From Kluyvera sp046569695 (GTDB lineage Bacteria; Pseudomonadota; Gammaproteobacteria; Enterobacterales; Enterobacteriaceae), in contig NZ_JBKHUI010000017.1 of the NCBI RefSeq assembly GCF_046569695.1, positions 1 through 64,000 of the forward strand: 64,000 bases of DNA, read 5' to 3'. Position 1 is the stretch's first letter. The number at the start of each line of letters is the position of its first letter. Positions 1 through 7,876 of this stretch are shown in pieces. The position numbers and the translations under genes were made by a program. The notes under the pieces were generated by a model, which had not been told where the DNA came from, did no database searches, and was given only the letters and a program-made list of their open reading frames with translations.

Positions 1-21
1 GGCCACATCTGGCCCTGAAGT

Positions 22-55
22 ACAAAACGCCCGATGACGTTCATCAGGCGTTTTA
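22..55 (+). terminator. Rho-independent terminator of an upstream operon
   Basis: A stem of AAAACGCC(c/t)GATGA with its complement closes on a short loop and ends in a T-rich run. It probably ends the transcript entering from the left. By synteny that would be the atp operon, but no part of that coding region can be recognised inside the window. Confidence 0.7.
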
Positions 56-136
56 TCGACAGAAAACTGTCAACCTATATCAGGACTAGTCACTTGTTTT
101 AATTTAAATGAAACTGAAAAGGCATTTTAAATATTT

Positions 137-152
137 TGTGATTTGAATCACA
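137..152. promoter_or_regulatory. CRP-type binding site 1
   Basis: TGTGATTTGAATCACA is a perfect TGTGA-N6-TCACA palindrome, flanked by T and A tracts that extend the symmetry. This is the textbook CRP site. Its centre is 57 bp from a second perfect site downstream, and both precede the short ORF at 242. A CytR/CRP tandem arrangement is possible, but no CytR site was recognised. Confidence 0.75.
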
Positions 153-193
153 AAACTGTTGATCGATAAATGTCCGAGGAGTAGACTTCTTTT

Positions 194-209
194 TGTGACA
201 TGAGTCACA
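194..209. promoter_or_regulatory. CRP-type binding site 2
   Basis: TGTGACATGAGTCACA is again a perfect TGTGA-N6-TCACA palindrome. It lies about 33 bp upstream of the ATG at 242. The transcription start is not resolved, so this site could activate or repress, depending on which -10 element is used (GATAAA near 163 or TACTAT near 223). Confidence 0.75.
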
Positions 210-241
210 GAAAACACCACTACTATCGCAGGATTAAAATC

Positions 242-313
242 ATGAAACTGATCAACAAAATCATCGCTCTTTTCAGCGCTATGAACATCTCTTTCGGTAC
301 TTTCAACCTGTAA
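242..313 (+). CDS. Possible 23-residue peptide in a CRP-controlled short transcript
   Basis: ATG at 242, preceded by an AGGA ribosome-binding motif about nine bases upstream, opens a 23-codon frame ending in TAA at 313. The peptide begins MKLINKIIALFS, is short, basic at its start and hydrophobic or aromatic later, which resembles small membrane-associated peptides of enterics. The unit has two perfect CRP sites upstream and a strong terminator at 424-449, so a transcript of roughly 200-250 nt is expected. I do not recognise the peptide. The RNA may instead act as a regulatory sRNA, with or without the peptide, as E. coli AzuCR and SgrS do. Translation is inferred, not shown. Confidence 0.5.
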   Translation: MKLINKIIALFSAMNISFGTFNL

Positions 314-423
314 GGTTGATGACCGCACTGGCCGCCTCACCTGTAGGTCAGATGCCGTTCTGTTAAGCGCTGTACCGCTAACGAAAACCACAACACATGC
401 GGTGTAAACAGAACCAAAAACGA

Positions 424-449
424 AGAAGGTCGCCTCACGGCGACCTTTG
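424..449 (+). terminator. Terminator of the short CRP-controlled transcript
   Basis: AAGGTCGCC-TCAC-GGCGACCTT is a perfect nine-base-pair stem followed by a T-rich run. About 110 nt of non-coding sequence separates the short ORF stop from this hairpin, leaving room for an sRNA-like 3' part. Confidence 0.8.
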
Positions 450-455
450 TATTTT

Positions 456-538
456 GTAGGCCGGATAAGGCGTTTACGCCGCCATCCGGCAATGTCTTTG
501 TGGCTTGCCTGATGTCGCTGCGCTTATCAGGCCTACAA
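456..538. repeat. REP/BIME element
   Basis: Two facing REP palindromes (GTAGGCCGGATAAGGCG ... GCCATCCGGCA and TGCCTGATG ... TTATCAGGCCTAC) form a typical enterobacterial BIME between the short transcript and the 3' end of pelX. Confidence 0.9.
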
Positions 539-552
539 CACTAAACTACGCA

Positions 553-2730
553 TCAATCCTTATTCAGGAAATTCCCAGTATTAAAACTCCCGTCCGCATT
601 ACGGGTCAGTGGCTGCGGTAACTCCAGCGACTGGAAATCTTCCGCGCGCAGCTCCTTCCCTTCCGTATTAACGCTTTTTCCCTTCTCGATAAAGTAGTTA
701 GTTGCATCAACGTTCCCCACCACCGCATCGTCATATTTCCCCGGCTGACTGCGCAGCGAAATATTGTCGCTGAACACGCCCTGAGTAGCGGCGTCGCCGT
801 ATGGGCTTGGGCGGAAGATAAAGTTGAAGCGCTGGTTATCCACGGCAACGTTATTCACCACCACCAGTTTGCCTGGGTTGAAGTTATCGGTAAAACCATC
901 GAGATGGTTGCCAATAGCAATGCTATTGCGGATTTCATGGGCCACCGGCTGGCCTTCGCCGCCAAGTTTAAAACCGTTGCTGGTATTATTGCGAGCAATG
1001 GAGTTCTCTATCACCACTACGCCATTCGCACCATCTTCAATCTTGTTGAACAGATCGAAACCGTCGTCGATATTGTCATGGGAGTAGCACCCTTCCAGGC
1101 GGTTACCTTCACCCACGCGCATCTTCACCGCAAAACCGTCGGCGTTGATCTTACCCGGATCTTCGTTGCTGTAAGACTCGGAGTTCACCACGCGGTTATA
1201 GCTAGCCCACAGCGGGCGACCGATCTTATCGACGGAAGAGATCTGAATTCCGGTGTCATCATTGTGATAGGCGGTGACGTTTTCGATAAGGTTGTGGCTT
1301 CCCTGAATACGCAGGCTCTTGTCGGTAATATCCACGCCGCGAATCGTCCAGTAGTGACCGTCTAGCAGCATGCCGTGGATAACCGCTTTACCTGCAGCTT
1401 CCAGCGTTTTACGACCCTTTTCAAGGCCGCTCGCGGAGAGTGGAATATCGGTCTTCGCGTAGTCACCAGCCGCCAGTACCACTTTACCGCCCGGTGGCAC
1501 AAGCGCGATGGCGGTGGCCAGATCCATTGGGGCTTCGGCCGTGCCTTTGGCATCGGCTTTACCGTCGGCGGCGGCGTACAGCGTACTGCTTACCGTGGCT
1601 TTGTGCTGGCTAACAGAAAGCTGCTGTTCAACCGGCGAACGATCGCGCCCGCTGGTGGGGGTAAAGGTAATCTGGAAGTTGTTGCTCTCGGCGAGCTTCG
1701 TTGGCAGGGTAAACATCTCACCGGCTTTCACCGGTTTATTCTCCCCGATCACCACTTCGTTCTGGCGAACCGAGAACTGACCATCGTAGTTGGCGCGCGC
1801 CTGTAAGATATAGTTCTGGCCTGAATTCTGGCTGCCTGATGCTACCTGCATAACCACCGGCCAGGATTTTGCCACGAACGGCTTAGCGGCAACGGTCTGG
1901 GCTGCTGATGTCGTTAGTGAAGCATCGCTGACGGTGATTTTCGCATTACGGGAAGCAAAGAAGCCCACGTAGTACTGCTTTTTATTCTGCACCGAAATCA
2001 TATCGGCATCCGGTACCTGCTGGGTAACCCACTCTTCGCTGCCGACCGGCGCCCAGGCGGTAATAAAGCCTTCATTGGTTCGCTCGAGCTTAAGGCGGAA
2101 GGCCGGCGACTCTCGCAGGTCAACGCCTTCCTTGTAGCTCACCTTTTTAATCTCAGAGCCCGCATTGCCCCAAGGTTGGGTGATGCCGTTGCGCGAGATG
2201 GCCTGTAGCTTCACGCGGTAATCGTCTTTTTTATCCTGGGTCATGATGGCGTTCATCACCATGTTTGAAGCCGCAGGAAACTCTTCATAGCCCTCTTTCA
2301 ACGGCTCCTGACGAGGCGTGCCGATAATATCGCGTACCAGCAGTCCAGCCCCTTCCTGAGCGGCTGGTTTGGCGCCATTTTCCGGGCCAAACTGATCGAC
2401 GGTAACCGTAGCGGAGAGAACAAAATTCTCATCGCTCGGTAGCGTGGTGTAGAAAAAAGTCAGGCCGTCGTGCGAGTTGGCAATTTTACCGCCGCGGCTT
2501 TCAATGGTGATGGGTTTACTGAGTGAGGCAACTTGCTGCGGGGCCAGCGTCTTACCGTCAATCGTCACGTTGTTAACGCCCACTTTCTCCGGCAACACGT
2601 TAGAGGAGAAGTTAACGTCAGTGGATTGCCCAAAAGCGATCGCCTTCCATTGCTGGGGCGCCTGGGCCTGTGCCGAGAGGGAGAGTGCTGCGCTACAAAG
2701 AGTCAGAGCCAGAGGTAATTTCTTTTTCAT
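553..2730 (-). CDS. pelX: Periplasmic exo-pectate lyase, PL9 family
   Basis: A 725-residue protein with a clear signal peptide (MKKK, hydrophobic core, cleavage near AQA). It has a long N-terminal beta-sandwich-like part and a C-terminal right-handed parallel beta-helix. Lengths and motifs match PelX/PL9 exopolygalacturonate lyases, which cleave unsaturated digalacturonate from pectate ends in the periplasm. The helix carries the PL9 calcium motif DDGFD (about residues 555-559) and an NGFKLGG motif whose lysine (about 588) corresponds to the catalytic base described for Pel9A. The ATG at 2730 has an AGGAAG ribosome-binding site. Two KdgR-like operators lie upstream, supporting control by pectin breakdown products. 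No oligogalacturonide transporter or kdu/ogl gene is nearby. E. coli K-12 has no gene here. Confidence 0.85.
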   Translation of the reverse strand: MKKKLPLALTLCSAALSLSAQAQAPQQWKAIAFGQSTDVNFSSNVLPEKVGVNNVTIDGKTLAPQQVASLSKPITIESRGGKIANSHDGLTFFYTTLPSDENFVLSATVTVDQFGPENGAKPAAQEGAGLLVRDIIGTPRQEPLKEGYEEFPAASNMVMNAIMTQDKKDDYRVKLQAISRNGITQPWGNAGSEIKKVSYKEGVDLRESPAFRLKLERTNEGFITAWAPVGSEEWVTQQVPDADMISVQNKKQYYVGFFASRNAKITVSDASLTTSAAQTVAAKPFVAKSWPVVMQVASGSQNSGQNYILQARANYDGQFSVRQNEVVIGENKPVKAGEMFTLPTKLAESNNFQITFTPTSGRDRSPVEQQLSVSQHKATVSSTLYAAADGKADAKGTAEAPMDLATAIALVPPGGKVVLAAGDYAKTDIPLSASGLEKGRKTLEAAGKAVIHGMLLDGHYWTIRGVDITDKSLRIQGSHNLIENVTAYHNDDTGIQISSVDKIGRPLWASYNRVVNSESYSNEDPGKINADGFAVKMRVGEGNRLEGCYSHDNIDDGFDLFNKIEDGANGVVVIENSIARNNTSNGFKLGGEGQPVAHEIRNSIAIGNHLDGFTDNFNPGKLVVVNNVAVDNQRFNFIFRPSPYGDAATQGVFSDNISLRSQPGKYDDAVVGNVDATNYFIEKGKSVNTEGKELRAEDFQSLELPQPLTRNADGSFNTGNFLNKD

Positions 2731-2770
2731 ATCATCTTCCTGAATGGTTTGGCGCTGTAATTATCAACAA

Positions 2771-2789
2771 ATCAAAACACTGTTTCTTT
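2771..2789 (-). promoter_or_regulatory. KdgR-type operator, proximal to pelX
   Basis: Read on the plus strand, ATCAAAACACTGTTTCTTT matches the KdgR consensus AATRAAAYRNYGTTTYAWT at 16 of 19 positions. It is centred about 50 bp upstream of the pelX start, a position suited to repression. Confidence 0.7.
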
Positions 2790-2812
2790 TTTGTTCGTCA
2801 CAATATCGAGTA

Positions 2813-2831
2813 AATAAAACAGTGTTTTAAA
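2813..2831 (-). promoter_or_regulatory. KdgR-type operator, distal to pelX
   Basis: AATAAAACAGTGTTTTAAA on the plus strand matches the KdgR consensus at 18 of 19 positions. It lies 42 bp, about four helical turns, from the first box, so both would lie on the same DNA face. Confidence 0.75.
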
Positions 2832-3075
2832 TATGGTGTGCCCTTTATTCAGGTGTCAAAAAAACAATATAAGCAGAGAGATAGCGCGCTAACCCGCGAT
2901 TAGGCTGATTTCTTACGAGACAAATGCGTTTGATATGGACGAAAATAAGGGAAGAAAAACAGGGCGAAAGGTAATGTTGAGCGTTTTATCAGCAGGCCAT
3001 TTCATGGCGAAAAATATGTAGAATTTTCAACGTTAACCCGCTTTACTTCATACTTAATCTACAGACAGGATACCT
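2832..3075 (+). other. pelX-glmU intergenic region, glmU promoter zone
   Basis: About 240 bp without a gene. It must hold the glmU promoter; the sequence just before the start (TACTTAAT followed by GACAGGATACCT) offers a -10-like element and an AGGA ribosome-binding site. In E. coli NagC activates glmUS from this region, but I could not place a convincing NagC operator here. Confidence 0.4.
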
Positions 3076-4446
3076 ATGTCTAACCGTACCATGAGCGTTG
3101 TGATCCTTGCCGCAGGCAAAGGCACGCGTATGTATTCCGATCTTCCAAAAGTGCTGCACACCCTGGCCGGCAAGCCGATGGTGCAGCATGTCATTGATGC
3201 CGCGAATCATGTTGGCGCGAATCAGGTCCACCTGGTGTACGGTCACGGCGGTGATTTACTGAAGCAAGCCTTATCCGATGACAACCTGAACTGGGTGCTG
3301 CAGGCTGAACAGTTGGGCACCGGTCATGCTATGCAGCAGGCTGCACCGTTCTTCGCGGATGACGAAGATATTCTGATGCTCTACGGCGACGTGCCGCTGA
3401 TTTCCGTTGAAACGCTGCAGCGCCTGCGCGAAGCCAAGCCGCAGGGTGGAATTGGCCTGCTGACGGTAGTGCTGGACGACCCAACCGGCTATGGCCGCAT
3501 CACCCGTGAAAACGGCAAGGTGACCGGCATCGTTGAACACAAAGATGCCACCGACGCACAGCGTCAGATTCAGGAGATCAACACTGGTATCCTGATTGCT
3601 AACGGCGCGGACCTGAAGCGCTGGCTGGCGAAACTGAACAACAACAATGCACAGGGCGAGTTCTATATCACCGATATTATCGCCATGGCATACCACGAAG
3701 GCCGCGAAATTGCCGCGGTTCATCCGGCGCGTATCAGCGAAACTGACGGCGTGAATAACCGCCTGCAGCTTGCCCGTCTTGAGCGTATTTATCAGTCCGA
3801 ACAGGCCGAAAAACTGCTGCTGGCAGGCGTGATGCTGCGCGACCCGGCGCGTTTTGACCTGCGTGGCACTTTGTCTCACGGGCGCGATGTCGAAATTGAT
3901 ACTAACGTTATCCTTGAAGGCAACGTGGTGCTGGGCCATCGCGTCAAAATCGGCGCAGGCTGCGTGATTAAAAACGCCACCATCGGCGATGACTGTGAAA
4001 TCAGCCCGTACAGCGTGGTGGAAGATGCTCATCTGGAAGCGGCCTGCACCATCGGCCCGTTCGCCCGTCTGCGTCCTGGCGCTGAGCTGCTGGAAGGCGC
4101 ACACGTGGGTAACTTCGTCGAAATGAAAAAAGCGCGCCTGGGTAAAGGCTCAAAAGCCGGTCATCTGACCTACCTCGGCGATGCGGAAATTGGCGACAAC
4201 GTGAATATCGGCGCGGGTACCATTACCTGCAACTACGATGGCGCCAATAAATTTAAAACGATTATTGGCGATGACGTCTTTGTCGGTTCCGACAGCCAGC
4301 TGGTGGCGCCGGTCACCATTGGCAAAGGTGTCACTATCGCGGCCGGTACTACCGTGACCCGCGACGTTGCTGATAACGAACTGGTGCTGAGCCGCGTACC
4401 GCAGGTACACAAGCAAGGCTGGCAGCGTCCGGTGAAGAAGAAGTAG
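3076..4446 (+). CDS. glmU: Bifunctional UDP-GlcNAc pyrophosphorylase / glucosamine-1-P acetyltransferase
   Basis: 456 residues, the E. coli length. The N-terminal uridylyltransferase domain carries the LAAGKGTRM nucleotide loop near residue 11. The C-terminal half is a left-handed beta-helix with hexapeptide repeats (for example IGAGTITCNYDGANK) that acetylates GlcN-1-P. Together these make UDP-GlcNAc for peptidoglycan and LPS in the cytoplasm. It is followed by glmS after 189 bp, as in E. coli, where the two are co-transcribed and separated by RNase E cleavage at the glmU stop. Confidence 0.98.
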   Translation: MSNRTMSVVILAAGKGTRMYSDLPKVLHTLAGKPMVQHVIDAANHVGANQVHLVYGHGGDLLKQALSDDNLNWVLQAEQLGTGHAMQQAAPFFADDEDILMLYGDVPLISVETLQRLREAKPQGGIGLLTVVLDDPTGYGRITRENGKVTGIVEHKDATDAQRQIQEINTGILIANGADLKRWLAKLNNNNAQGEFYITDIIAMAYHEGREIAAVHPARISETDGVNNRLQLARLERIYQSEQAEKLLLAGVMLRDPARFDLRGTLSHGRDVEIDTNVILEGNVVLGHRVKIGAGCVIKNATIGDDCEISPYSVVEDAHLEAACTIGPFARLRPGAELLEGAHVGNFVEMKKARLGKGSKAGHLTYLGDAEIGDNVNIGAGTITCNYDGANKFKTIIGDDVFVGSDSQLVAPVTIGKGVTIAAGTTVTRDVADNELVLSRVPQVHKQGWQRPVKKK

Positions 4447-4451
4447 TTTTA

Positions 4452-4488
4452 TGTAGGCCTGATAAGGCGTAGCCGCCATCAGGCAGAC
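4452..4488. repeat. REP-like palindrome
   Basis: GTAGGCCTGATAAGGCGTAG followed by CCGCCATCAGGC forms one REP hairpin between glmU and glmS. It may stabilise the upstream glmU message after processing. Confidence 0.75.
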
Positions 4489-4635
4489 AAGGGTGAGGAG
4501 ATAACATAATCTCCCGCCCAAAAAGCAGTACCTATAAAAATAACCCCACTCTCTACAAGGCTCGGGGCGCCCGGAATACGGGCAACAGGTTGACCGACAA
4601 CGCATGGCATAATGCCAAAATCGGAATAGAAAACT
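4489..4635 (+). promoter_or_regulatory. glmS 5' leader
   Basis: In E. coli this leader is the target of the GlmZ sRNA, which pairs with an inhibitory hairpin and activates glmS translation. Position and length fit, but no ribozyme of the Gram-positive type is apparent and the GlmZ pairing site was not verified base by base. Confidence 0.4.
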
Positions 4636-6465
4636 ATGTGTGGAATTGTTGGCGCAGTCGCGCAACGTGATGTAGCTGAAATCCTTCTCGAAGGTCTCCG
4701 TCGTCTGGAATACCGTGGTTATGACTCTGCGGGTGTGGCCGTGGTAGACGCAGAAGGTCATATGACCCGCCTGCGTCGTCTGGGGAAAGTCCAGATGCTG
4801 TCACAAGCCGCGGAAGAACACCCGCTGGTGGGCGGAACCGGTATTGCTCACACCCGCTGGGCAACCCACGGCGAACCGTCGGAAGGCAACGCGCATCCGC
4901 ATGTTTCTGACCACATTGCGGTGGTGCATAACGGCATCATCGAAAACCATGAACCGCTGCGCGAAATGCTGCAGGCGCGTGGCTATGTTTTTGTTTCAGC
5001 GACCGACACCGAGGTGATCGCTCACTTAGTGCACTGGGAGATGGAACAGGGCGGTACGCTGCGTGAAGCGGTGATGCGCGCTATCCCGCAGCTTCGCGGT
5101 GCCTACGGCACGGTGATTATGGACTCCCGCGACCCAAGCACGCTGCTGGCTGCGCGTTCCGGTAGCCCACTGGTTATCGGCCTTGGCATGGGTGAGAACT
5201 TTATCGCCTCTGACCAGCTGGCGCTGCTGCCGGTGACCCGTCGCTTCATCTTCCTTGAAGAGGGCGATATCGCCGAAGTGACGCGCCGCTCGGTCGCGGT
5301 CTTCGACAAGTCCGGTGCCAGCGTAAATCGTCAGGAGATCGAATCTAATCTGCAATACGATGCGGGCGATAAAGGTATCTATCGCCACTACATGCAGAAA
5401 GAGATCTACGAACAGCCGAACGCCATCAAAAACACCTTAACCGGGCGTATCAGCCACGGCGAAGTGGATCTCAGCGAGCTGGGCCCACAGGCCGACGCGC
5501 TGCTATCTCGCGTTGAGCATATCCAGATTATCGCCTGCGGCACTTCCTATAACTCCGGGATGGTCGCGCGTTACTGGTTTGAATCACTGGCCGGTGTGCC
5601 GTGCGACGTCGAAATTGCCTCTGAATTCCGCTATCGCAAATCGGCCGTGCGTCCAAACAGTCTGGTCATCACTCTGTCGCAGTCTGGCGAAACCGCCGAC
5701 ACGCTGGCCGGCCTGCGTTTGACCAAAGAGCTGGGTTATCTTGGCTCGCTGGCGGTTTGTAACGTTGCGGGCTCCTCGCTGGTGCGTGAGTCCGATCTGG
5801 CGCTTATGACCAACGCCGGGGCGGAAATTGGCGTGGCGTCCACCAAGGCATTCACCACCCAGCTAACGGTACTGCTGATGCTGGTGGCGAAGATGGCGCG
5901 CCTGAAAGGGGCGGATGCGTCCGTAGAGCATGAGATTGTTCATGCGCTGCAGGCACTGCCAAGCCGCATTGAGCAGATGCTGTCGCAGGACAAACGTATT
6001 GAGCTGCTTGCAGAAGATTTCTCCGACAAGCATCACGCGCTGTTCCTGGGCCGTGGCGATCAGTACCCGATCGCGCTGGAAGGCGCGCTGAAGCTTAAAG
6101 AGATCTCCTACATTCACGCGGAAGCGTATGCCGCGGGCGAGCTGAAACACGGCCCGCTGGCGCTTATCGACGCGGATATGCCGGTTATCGTGGTCGCGCC
6201 GAATAACGAACTGCTGGAAAAACTGAAATCCAACATTGAAGAGGTGCGCGCGCGCGGCGGTGAGCTGTACGTGTTTGCCGACAGAGATGCGGCATTCAGC
6301 AATAGCGACAATATGCACATCATCGAGATGCCGCATGTGGAAGAGGTGATTGCGCCTATCTTCTATACCGTGCCGCTGCAGCTGCTGGCTTACCACGTGG
6401 CGCTGATCAAAGGCACCGATGTGGACCAGCCGCGTAACCTGGCGAAATCGGTTACCGTCGAATAA
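4636..6465 (+). CDS. glmS: L-glutamine:D-fructose-6-phosphate aminotransferase
   Basis: 609 residues, full length. The N-terminus MCGIVGAVAQR exposes the catalytic cysteine after Met removal in the glutaminase domain. Two SIS domains follow, with the sugar-phosphate motifs CGTSYNSG and SQSGETADT. The protein ends in KSVTVE, as in the family. It makes glucosamine-6-phosphate, the first committed step towards UDP-GlcNAc, feeding GlmU encoded just upstream. Confidence 0.98.
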   Translation: MCGIVGAVAQRDVAEILLEGLRRLEYRGYDSAGVAVVDAEGHMTRLRRLGKVQMLSQAAEEHPLVGGTGIAHTRWATHGEPSEGNAHPHVSDHIAVVHNGIIENHEPLREMLQARGYVFVSATDTEVIAHLVHWEMEQGGTLREAVMRAIPQLRGAYGTVIMDSRDPSTLLAARSGSPLVIGLGMGENFIASDQLALLPVTRRFIFLEEGDIAEVTRRSVAVFDKSGASVNRQEIESNLQYDAGDKGIYRHYMQKEIYEQPNAIKNTLTGRISHGEVDLSELGPQADALLSRVEHIQIIACGTSYNSGMVARYWFESLAGVPCDVEIASEFRYRKSAVRPNSLVITLSQSGETADTLAGLRLTKELGYLGSLAVCNVAGSSLVRESDLALMTNAGAEIGVASTKAFTTQLTVLLMLVAKMARLKGADASVEHEIVHALQALPSRIEQMLSQDKRIELLAEDFSDKHHALFLGRGDQYPIALEGALKLKEISYIHAEAYAAGELKHGPLALIDADMPVIVVAPNNELLEKLKSNIEEVRARGGELYVFADRDAAFSNSDNMHIIEMPHVEEVIAPIFYTVPLQLLAYHVALIKGTDVDQPRNLAKSVTVE

Positions 6466-6486
6466 TCGCGTTACCCTGAAAACTAT

Positions 6487-6520
6487 CCGGCTCTGCCTTA
6501 GGCACAGCCGGATTTTTTTT
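6487..6520 (+). terminator. glmS terminator
   Basis: CCGGCTCTGCC-TTA-GGCACAGCCGG forms a stem with one mismatch, followed by a run of eight T. Confidence 0.9.
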
Positions 6521-6531
6521 ATCACCAGAAA

Positions 6532-6595
6532 CTGTCATAAAGCGTGATTTTTGGGCTGTCATAAAAAGAAAATTTTACTGTAATTTCATTGTAAA
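6532..6595 (+). promoter_or_regulatory. Distal Pho-box cluster upstream of pstS
   Basis: Heptamers of the Pho half-site type occur at 6532 (CTGTCAT), 6556 (CTGTCAT), 6578 (CTGTAAT) and 6589 (TTGTAAA). The last pair has the 11-bp spacing of a complete Pho box, and 6556 to 6578 is two turns. It lies more than 60 bp upstream of the main array, so PhoB could bind two clusters. Confidence 0.55.
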
Positions 6596-6656
6596 TTATT
6601 TTTATAACAAGCTGATTTATAATGGTTTAATAATATTGTTTTTCGCATGGTTTTCG

Positions 6657-6707
6657 TTGTCATTAAACTGTAATAAACCTTACATATAACTGTCACCTGT
6701 TTGTCCT
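6657..6707 (+). promoter_or_regulatory. pstS Pho-box array
   Basis: Five heptamers repeat at an exact 11-bp period: TTGTCAT (6657), CTGTAAT (6668), CTTACAT (6679), CTGTCAC (6690) and TTGTCCT (6701). The first four correspond to the two adjacent PhoB sites of E. coli pstS, and the flanking promoter sequence is nearly identical to E. coli. Confidence 0.9.
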
Positions 6708-6762
6708 ATTTTGCTCCTCGTAGCCACTAAACAATCATTTACGGATTCTTGCAGGAGACATT

Positions 6763-7803
6763 ATGAAAGTTATGCGTACCACTGTCGCAACTGTTGTCGC
6801 CGCGACCTTATCGATGAGCGCTTTCGCAGCTGGAGCTGCAGCAAGCCTGACGGGTGCTGGTGCAACCTTCCCGGCGCCAGTGTATGCCAAATGGGCAGAT
6901 ACCTATCAGAAAGAGACCGGTAGCAAAGTAAACTACCAGGGTATCGGCTCCTCCGGTGGCGTAAAACAAATTACCGCTAACACCGTTGATTTCGGCGCAT
7001 CTGATGCTCCGCTATCTGACGACAAACTGGCTCAGGAAGGCCTGTTCCAGTTCCCGACCGTTATCGGCGGTGTCGTTCTGGCTGTTAACATCCCTGGCCT
7101 GAAATCCGGCGAGCTGGTGCTTGACGGTAAAACCCTGGGTGACATCTACCTGGGTAAAATCAAGAAGTGGGATGACGAAGCCATCACCAAACTGAACCCG
7201 GGCGTTAAGCTGCCTTCTCAGAACATCGCCGTTGTGCGTCGTGCTGATGGTTCCGGTACCTCTTTCGTGTTCACCAGCTACCTGTCTAAAGTGAACGAAG
7301 AGTGGAAATCCAAAATCGGTGCGGGCTCTACCGTAAACTGGCCGACCGGTTTGGGCGGTAAAGGTAACGACGGTATCGCGGCATTCGTACAGCGTCTGCC
7401 AGGCTCCATCGGCTACGTTGAATATGCTTATGCTAAGCAGAACAACCTGGCTTACACCAAACTGGTTTCTGCCGATGGCAAGCCGGTTAGCCCGACTGAA
7501 GACAACTTTGCTAACGCCGCTAAAGGCGTTGACTGGAGCAAATCCTTCGCGCAGGACCTGACTAACCAGAAAGGTGACAACGCGTGGCCGATTACCTCCA
7601 CCACCTTCATCCTGGTACACAAAGAGCAGAAGAAACCTGAGCAAGGTGCTGAAGTGCTGAAGTTCTTTGACTGGGCGTATAAAAACGGCGGCAAACAGGC
7701 GAACGAGCTTGATTACGCCACTCTGCCAGAGAGCGTGGTTGAGCAGGTTCGTGCTGCATGGAAAACCAACGTGAAAGACAGCAGCGGTAAAGCGCTGTAC
7801 TGA
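6763..7803 (+). CDS. pstS: Periplasmic phosphate-binding protein
   Basis: 346 residues. The signal peptide (MKVMRTTVATVVAATLSMSAFA) is followed by the phosphate-binding motif TGAGATFPAPVYAKW near the mature N-terminus. Further ligand residues lie in DFGASDAP and RADGSGTSF. It captures inorganic phosphate for the PstCAB transporter and is part of the PhoR sensing complex. ATG at 6763 follows GCAGGAGA. It is the first gene of pstSCAB-phoU under PhoB control. Confidence 0.98.
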   Translation: MKVMRTTVATVVAATLSMSAFAAGAAASLTGAGATFPAPVYAKWADTYQKETGSKVNYQGIGSSGGVKQITANTVDFGASDAPLSDDKLAQEGLFQFPTVIGGVVLAVNIPGLKSGELVLDGKTLGDIYLGKIKKWDDEAITKLNPGVKLPSQNIAVVRRADGSGTSFVFTSYLSKVNEEWKSKIGAGSTVNWPTGLGGKGNDGIAAFVQRLPGSIGYVEYAYAKQNNLAYTKLVSADGKPVSPTEDNFANAAKGVDWSKSFAQDLTNQKGDNAWPITSTTFILVHKEQKKPEQGAEVLKFFDWAYKNGGKQANELDYATLPESVVEQVRAAWKTNVKDSSGKALY

Positions 7804-7808
7804 TTACT

Positions 7809-7831
7809 GTCGCCCGGCGGAAACGCCGGGC
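7809..7831 (+). terminator. Hairpin between pstS and pstC
   Basis: GCCCGGCG-GAAA-CGCCGGGC is a GC-rich hairpin without a T tract. In this operon such a structure likely stabilises the abundant pstS message or attenuates downstream expression. Confidence 0.6.
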
Positions 7832-7876
7832 AACGTGTAAGCGTCGTGGCGGATTTTAAACTGGAAAGAGTGATTT

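Noticed and set aside
904..1365. Plus-strand ORF of 153 codons inside pelX
   Set aside because: It is a shadow frame of the minus-strand lyase gene with no ribosome-binding site or family features.
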